Source of the DNA: Actinomycetes bacterium
Lineage (GTDB): Bacteria > Actinomycetota > Thermoleophilia > Solirubrobacterales > Solirubrobacteraceae
DNA: 5,498 nt
Assembly: GCA_023404805.1 (NCBI GenBank)
Contig: JAEYAL010000024.1
Location: 1-5,498 of the forward strand
Reading direction: 5' to 3'
The translations under genes were made by a program, and so were the position numbers. The notes under the pieces were generated by a model. That model searched no databases. It was not told where the DNA came from and worked only from the letters and a program-made list of their open reading frames with translations. Positions 1 to 3,272 of the stretch are shown here, piece after piece. Position 1 is the first letter of the stretch. The number at the start of each line of letters is the position of its first letter.

Positions 1-745
1 CTGCGGCAGCTGCCGCGGGCGTCACGGGCGCCGCAGGTGGGGCGGGCGGAGTCGGCGGGGCGGGCGGAGTCGCTGCAGCGGGCGCTGCCGGGGTCTGGTC
101 GACCCATGGCGTCTGGAGCTGTTCAGCGGTCTGGGTCGCCGGAGCGGCCGGGGGAGCGGGCGCGACGGGCGGCGTTGGCGGCGCCGGCGCGGCTGGCGGC
201 TCGACGATCCCGTCCAGCTTGATCGCGTCGAACTCGGTGGTCTCGCCCTCGTCCTCATGATGGGCCGCGGGCTGGGGCGCGGCGGCCTCAGCCGGGTGTC
301 GCAACGGCGGCGGCGGTACCGGGCGCTGCGGCGCATCAGCCGGCGCTTGCGTGCCCCAGGCCGGACTCCAAGCGGGTTGCCCAGCGGCCGCGGGCGCCTG
401 TGGAGCAGCCGGCGCTTGCGAGGCGGGCGGCGCGATCTCGAAGCTCTCGGTCGGCGGGTCGTCGTCGGGCGCGGCGGCAGGGTAGGGCTGCGGCGGCACC
501 GCTGCCAGGTCGTCAATCAGGCCGATCGGCTGCCCGAGTGCGAGCGTCGTGCCCTCGGGAACAAGGATCCGCAGCACGCCGCTTTCGGGCGCCTCGTAGG
601 GCAGCGTGGCCTTGTCGGTCTCGATCTCAGCGATCTCTTGGCCACGGGCGACGGGCGCCCCGTCGGCGACGAGCCAGCTGACGACGGTGCCCTCCTCCAT
701 GGACTCGGAGAGCCGGGGCATGACGAGTTCCACGGCCACGGCCAC
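1..745 (-). CDS. Dihydrolipoamide acyltransferase (E2) of a 2-oxo acid dehydrogenase complex, N-terminal part; runs off the left edge
   Basis: E2 carries the acyl group from E1 on a lipoylated lysine and transfers it to CoA. The visible 248 residues begin with a complete lipoyl domain (about residues 5-79): the MPRLSES motif, then ETDKAT with the lipoyl-accepting lysine at residue 45. From about residue 82 to the edge the chain is an Ala/Pro-rich linker broken by acidic stretches (DDDPPTE near 94-100, HHEDEGE near 162-168, then TTEFDAIKLDG). Neither a second lipoyl domain nor the peripheral-subunit-binding domain has appeared by residue 248, so the linker is unusually long; the catalytic domain must lie to the left. 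The GTG at 745 follows GAAAGG with 8-nt spacing. The in-frame GTG at 739 (giving MAVELVMPRL) is equally possible, with TAAGG 9 nt upstream. The gene follows E1 beta after 105 nt and is probably cotranscribed. Whether it is pdhC-, bkd- or aco-like is undecided. The lipoyl domain is certain; overall identity is strong. Confidence 0.9.
   Translation of the reverse strand, partial: MAVAVELVMPRLSESMEEGTVVSWLVADGAPVARGQEIAEIETDKATLPYEAPESGVLRILVPEGTTLALGQPIGLIDDLAAVPPQPYPAAAPDDDPPTESFEIAPPASQAPAAPQAPAAAGQPAWSPAWGTQAPADAPQRPVPPPPLRHPAEAAAPQPAAHHEDEGETTEFDAIKLDGIVEPPAAPAPPTPPVAPAPPAAPATQTAEQLQTPWVDQTPAAPAAATPPAPPTPPAPPAAPVTPAAAAA
39..72. repeat. 16-bp direct repeat with 18-bp period inside the E2 linker
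   Basis: GGGGCGGGCGGAGTCG occurs at 39-54 and again, identical, at 57-72. The period is six codons, and on the minus strand it encodes a tandem TPPAPP-type hexapeptide in the E2 linker. It keeps the frame and probably reflects slippage expansion of the low-complexity linker. Confidence 0.8.
337..420. repeat. Two copies of a 15-bp direct repeat in the E2 linker
   Basis: CAGCCGGCGCTTGCG is found at 337-351 and at 406-420, 69 bp (23 codons) apart and in the same frame. On the minus strand each copy encodes QAPA within (S/T)QAPA. Together with the repeat at 39-72 it suggests the linker grew by in-frame duplication. Confidence 0.7.
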
Positions 746-748
746 GGA

Positions 749-758
749 CCTTACCTTT
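749..758 (-). promoter_or_regulatory. Ribosome binding site of the E2 gene
   Basis: The minus strand reads AAAGGTAAGG just before the E2 start. The first AAGG serves the GTG at 745 and the second serves the GTG at 739, so this double Shine-Dalgarno does not separate the two starts. It does show that translation begins here rather than further upstream in the 105-nt gap. Confidence 0.65.
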
Positions 759-850
759 CGCCCGCAGCGGAACGAACCGCCCGCCGACCGCGTGCAGGGA
801 TTCTTTCGCGCGGCGGATGGCGCCGTGCGCGCGCGGGCGCAGTGAGCGGC

Positions 851-1834
851 TCAGCGGCCGATCGCGGCCAGCGCCGCCTGCGCGACCTCGCGAGCCCCAG
901 CCTGTGCGGCGCGTTCGAGCACGCGGCTGTAGCCGACGGGCGCCTCTGCGCCGCTCACGCGCAGCACCGGGCCGTCGAGATAGTCGAACGCGTGCTCCTG
1001 CACGAGCGCGGCGATCGTGGCGCCGACGCCGCCTTGCGGCCAGCCCTCTTCGACGATCAGCAGCCGGTTGGTGCGCTGGACCGAGTCGATGATCGCGGGC
1101 AGGTCGAGCGGCCGCAGCGTGCGCGGGTCGATGACCTCAGCCGAGACGCCATGCTCGCGCTCCAGCACGTCGGCGGCGTCAAGGGCGGTGAGCGCGCCGC
1201 GGGAGATGCCGAGGATCGTCAGGTCGCGGCCGGGCCGCCGGATGACCGCCTCGCCGAACGGCACGAGGTGGTCGCCTTCGGGGACTTCGCCCCTGGCGCC
1301 GTAGAGCGACTCGTGCTCGATCACGAAGACGGGGTCGTCGCTGCGGACCGCCGACTTGAGCAGGCCTTTGGCGTCGGCGGGTGTCGCGGGCGTGGCGATC
1401 AGCAGCCCTGGGATCGCGAGCAGCAGCGACTCGAGGCTGTGCGAGTGCGTGGGGCCGAGCTGGTGGCCGCCGCCCTGCGGCGCGCGGAGCACGAGCGGGA
1501 CGCTGAGCTGCCCACCGGACTGAAACCGCGCCTGCGCGGCGCTGATGGCGATCTGGTCGAGCGCCCGCAGCGCGGCGGTGATCGTCATGAGCTCGACGAT
1601 CGGGCGCAGGCCGACCAGCGCCGCGCCGACGCCCGCGCCGACGATCGTGCCCTGCGCGCTCGGCGTGTCCCGCACCCGCTGGTCGCCGTAGTCCGCGAGC
1701 AGGCCTTTGGTCACGCGGAACGCGCCGTCGAAGGCGCCGATGTCCTCGCCGATCAGCAGAACGCGCTGGTCGCGGTCGAGCTCCTCGCGCAGCGCCTCGT
1801 TGAGCGCGTCGCGGTAGGTCAGCGTGCGGCTCAC
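851..1834 (-). CDS. 2-oxo acid dehydrogenase E1 component, beta subunit
   Basis: This is the beta subunit (327 aa, normal length) of the heterotetrameric ThDP-dependent E1. It supplies the pyrimidine-side half of the cofactor site and the C-terminal transketolase-like domain. Visible family landmarks are GEDIG (residues 29-33, with the Glu30 that activates ThDP), GAFRVTKGL (37-45), RVRDTP (53-58), LDQI (92-95), SGGQ (106-109), the active-site-type His-Ser at 130-131, DAKGLL (154-159) and IDPRTLRPLD (235-244). The start is the GTG at 1834. Its last two bases are the first two of the alpha stop codon (GTGA overlap), and GAGG lies 7 nt upstream, giving MSRTLTYRDAL. A longer in-frame opening to 1912 lies inside alpha and has no family similarity. 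Departures from the family pattern: the usual DTP(L/I)SE is DTPSAQ (56-61), the usual (D/N)F after the E(I/L)M stretch is Thr-Ala (86-87), and AAK is AAQ (99-101). Family membership is secure; substrate is not. Confidence 0.95.
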   Translation of the reverse strand: MSRTLTYRDALNEALREELDRDQRVLLIGEDIGAFDGAFRVTKGLLADYGDQRVRDTPSAQGTIVGAGVGAALVGLRPIVELMTITAALRALDQIAISAAQARFQSGGQLSVPLVLRAPQGGGHQLGPTHSHSLESLLLAIPGLLIATPATPADAKGLLKSAVRSDDPVFVIEHESLYGARGEVPEGDHLVPFGEAVIRRPGRDLTILGISRGALTALDAADVLEREHGVSAEVIDPRTLRPLDLPAIIDSVQRTNRLLIVEEGWPQGGVGATIAALVQEHAFDYLDGPVLRVSGAEAPVGYSRVLERAAQAGAREVAQAALAAIGR

Positions 1835-2922
1835 TTCGAGGCCTCGCGCGGGTGCGGGCCGCCTTCCGACTCGGCCTGCACGGAGCGGCCACGCAGGTCG
1901 AAGCTCCGCCAAGCGCCGCCGGAGCCTCCGGGTGCGAGGACGTGCTCGTAGAGCGCCTCGGGCTCGGGGTGCGGCGAGCGCCCCGCGAAGCTCACGGACT
2001 GCTCGATGACGGCGCCGACCTGCATCTGCAGACGCGCCCGGTCGGCGCTCTCGAGCAACCCCACCTCGACGAGCCGGTCGCCGAACACGGCCAGCGGGTC
2101 GCGGGCCTTCCAGGCGGCGAGCTCTTCGCGGTCGCCCTTGGGGCGCGGGTCGGTCGGGGTCGGGGTCGGCGCCCGGTGCGTCGACGCCTGGACGAGGACG
2201 GGACGGCGCTCGGTGCGCGCGATGCGGACCGCGTCAGCGCAGACCGCGTGCGTGTCGACGACGTCCATCCCGTCGCAGGCGAGCGTTTTGACACCGAGGC
2301 CCTCGGCCTGGCGCTGCAGCTCCGCGGCGACCCCGTCGGCGTCGGCGGGATCCGCATAGCCGCCGATCGCGCGCACGACGACGAGCACGAGCGGGAGATT
2401 CCACTTCGCGGCCAAACCGAGCGATTCGCCGAACACGCCGTTGCCGGACGCGCCCTCGCCGAGCACCGCCATCGTCACCTCGGCGCGGCCTTGGTAGGTC
2501 GACGCGAGCGCTGCGCCGGCCGCGACGGGGAGGTGGCCGCCGACCATCCCGAAGCCGCCGAGGAACCGCCGCTCGACATCGGCCATGTGCATCGCGCCGC
2601 CACGGCCGTGGCAGAGGCCGCCGACGCGTCCGAACAGCTCGGCCATGACGCGGGACGGCTCGCTTCCACGGGCGAGCGCGTGCGCGTGGGCGCGGAACGT
2701 GGTGAGCAGCCAGTCGCGGTCTTCGAGGGCGCGGGTCGCGCCGACGATGACGCCTTCCTCGCCGATCGAAAGGTGCAGGAAGCCGCCGATCTGGCCGGCG
2801 CCGTAGAGCTCGCCGGCGCGCTCGTCGAAGCGCCGCAGCAGCTGCATCGACCCGAGCCACTCGCGCGCCGCAGCCGGGTCCGGGAGGGAGCGCTGGTGGG
2901 CGCTGGTGACCGGCGTGTTCAC
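1831..2922 (-). CDS. 2-oxo acid dehydrogenase E1 component, alpha subunit, with divergent Mg-ThDP motif
   Basis: This is the alpha subunit (363 aa, usual length) of E1, the subunit that normally binds Mg2+ and the diphosphate of ThDP. Family landmarks in order: LLRRFDERAGELY (28-40), IGGFLHLSIGEE (45-56), TTFRAHAHALARG (74-86, with the conserved Arg and His), MAELFGR (93-99), GRGGAMHM (106-113), FLGGFGMVG (120-128), then the core LGEGASGNGVFGESL (154-168) and AAKWNLP (171-177). In relatives the core reads GDGA...NQGxFHE, ending in ENNxYA about 30 residues later. Here GDG is GEG, the His of FHE is Gly, ENN is Ala-Ile-Gly (185-187), and the His of the later Y-R-x-x-G-H type loop is absent (THRAPTPTPTDP, 248-259). 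The nucleotide sequence gives no ENN in any frame at this point, so a simple frameshift does not explain it. The GTG start at 2922 has GGTGGATAGG 8 nt upstream. It is first in the operon and overlaps beta. Fold and partnership are near certain; full activity is open. Confidence 0.93.
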   Translation of the reverse strand: MNTPVTSAHQRSLPDPAAAREWLGSMQLLRRFDERAGELYGAGQIGGFLHLSIGEEGVIVGATRALEDRDWLLTTFRAHAHALARGSEPSRVMAELFGRVGGLCHGRGGAMHMADVERRFLGGFGMVGGHLPVAAGAALASTYQGRAEVTMAVLGEGASGNGVFGESLGLAAKWNLPLVLVVVRAIGGYADPADADGVAAELQRQAEGLGVKTLACDGMDVVDTHAVCADAVRIARTERRPVLVQASTHRAPTPTPTDPRPKGDREELAAWKARDPLAVFGDRLVEVGLLESADRARLQMQVGAVIEQSVSFAGRSPHPEPEALYEHVLAPGGSGGAWRSFDLRGRSVQAESEGGPHPREASK

Positions 2923-2930
2923 ACGCGAAA

Positions 2931-2940
2931 CCTATCCACC
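2931..2940 (-). promoter_or_regulatory. Ribosome binding site of the E1 alpha gene
   Basis: On the minus strand GGTGGATAGG ends 8 nt before the GTG at 2922. It supports that GTG as the start, which gives the expected length N-terminal to the first conserved motif. Confidence 0.6.
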
Positions 2941-3010
2941 GGGCCGGGCGGCGCCGCTTTTCGGCTGGGCGCCCGGGGGCGCGACGCGTCGGGGCCGGTT
3001 CTGGCACGTC

Positions 3011-3031
3011 AAGCCTCGGTTCACCGGGCTT
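3011..3031. other. Short hairpin in the intergenic region
   Basis: AAGCC-T-CGG, loop TTCA, CCG-GGCTT: eight base pairs with one bulged T. No T-run follows on either strand, so it is not an ordinary intrinsic terminator. If E1 operon transcription starts to its right, it would sit in the E1 alpha leader about 90 nt before the start codon. Function unknown; chance is possible. Confidence 0.4.
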
Positions 3032-3118
3032 CTGGACTGGTGCACGAGGGCACGGCGTATAGCTGCTACTTGTCTGACCAGCGCGGTGCGGCTTCGTTGT
3101 CGCGCGTCAAGGAAGTGG

Positions 3119-3128
3119 CGAGATCTCG
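3119..3128. other. 10-bp perfect palindrome, possible operator
   Basis: CGAGATCTCG is fully self-complementary and sits between the two divergent genes, about 145 bp before the cyclase start and 200 bp before E1 alpha. It could be half or all of a dimeric repressor site, but there is no second copy in the region and no regulator gene in view. Confidence 0.25.
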
Positions 3129-3135
3129 GGGGTAC

Positions 3136-3154
3136 CGGCGGGTTTTCACCGCCG
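3136..3154. other. GC-rich hairpin in the intergenic region
   Basis: CGGCGG, seven-base loop GTTTTCA, CCGCCG: six strong base pairs. No T-run follows in either direction, so it is not called a terminator. It lies next to the palindrome at 3119-3128 and could be a structured leader or a protein site. Confidence 0.35.
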
Positions 3155-3238
3155 CTCAGGTGCGCGCCGGTCGCCGCCGAGCGCATCCCGTTACGCCACG
3201 TTCCAGGTGGGCGAATGCCGTTTTGGTATCGCAACAGT

Positions 3239-3265
3239 CGAGTTTTCGGGTCGACCGTCCGATTA
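3239..3265 (+). promoter_or_regulatory. Possible FliA/WhiG-type (sigma-28 family) promoter of the cyclase gene
   Basis: CGAGTTTT, an 11-nt spacer, then TCCGATTA resembles the sigma-28 family pattern TAAAGTTT-N11-GCCGATAA: six of eight -10 positions match, and the -35 matches mainly in its T-run. The -10 ends at 3265, so transcription would begin around 3271-3273. That is at the GTG chosen as start, implying a leaderless or nearly leaderless mRNA. No Shine-Dalgarno is visible before either candidate GTG, which fits. The match is by eye only. Confidence 0.45.
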
Positions 3266-3272
3266 AGTGGAC

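Larger units (their letters stand above)
2923..3272. other. Divergent intergenic region, no gene seen
   Basis: About 350 bp separate the diverging E1 alpha and cyclase genes. No frame here shows a recognisable protein or a supported start; the long open frames crossing it are the GC-rich complements of the flanking genes. It is less GC-rich than the genes, notably 3055-3075 (GTATAGCTGCTACTTG) and 3215-3266, as expected for promoters. It contains the E1 alpha ribosome binding site, hairpins at 3011-3031 and 3136-3154, a palindrome at 3119-3128, and a FliA-like promoter at 3239-3265. I could not identify the E1 operon promoter convincingly and saw no match to a known riboswitch, including the c-di-GMP classes. 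Confidence 0.7.

Noticed and set aside
257..1951. Long plus-strand open frame (564 codons) opposite E2 and E1 beta
   Set aside because: It is antisense to two genes with clear family motifs, is rich in Arg/Ala/Gly/Asp without domain pattern, and is the usual complement of GC-biased codons.
3011..3031. tRNA-like T-arm (CGGTTCACCG)
   Set aside because: No matching acceptor, D or anticodon arms can be formed around it.
3136..3154. Intrinsic terminator
   Set aside because: The hairpin has no following T-run on either strand, and it lies upstream, not downstream, of both flanking genes.
2950..3260. c-di-GMP or other riboswitch before the cyclase
   Set aside because: I looked for conserved riboswitch core motifs and saw none; a covariance-model search would settle it.
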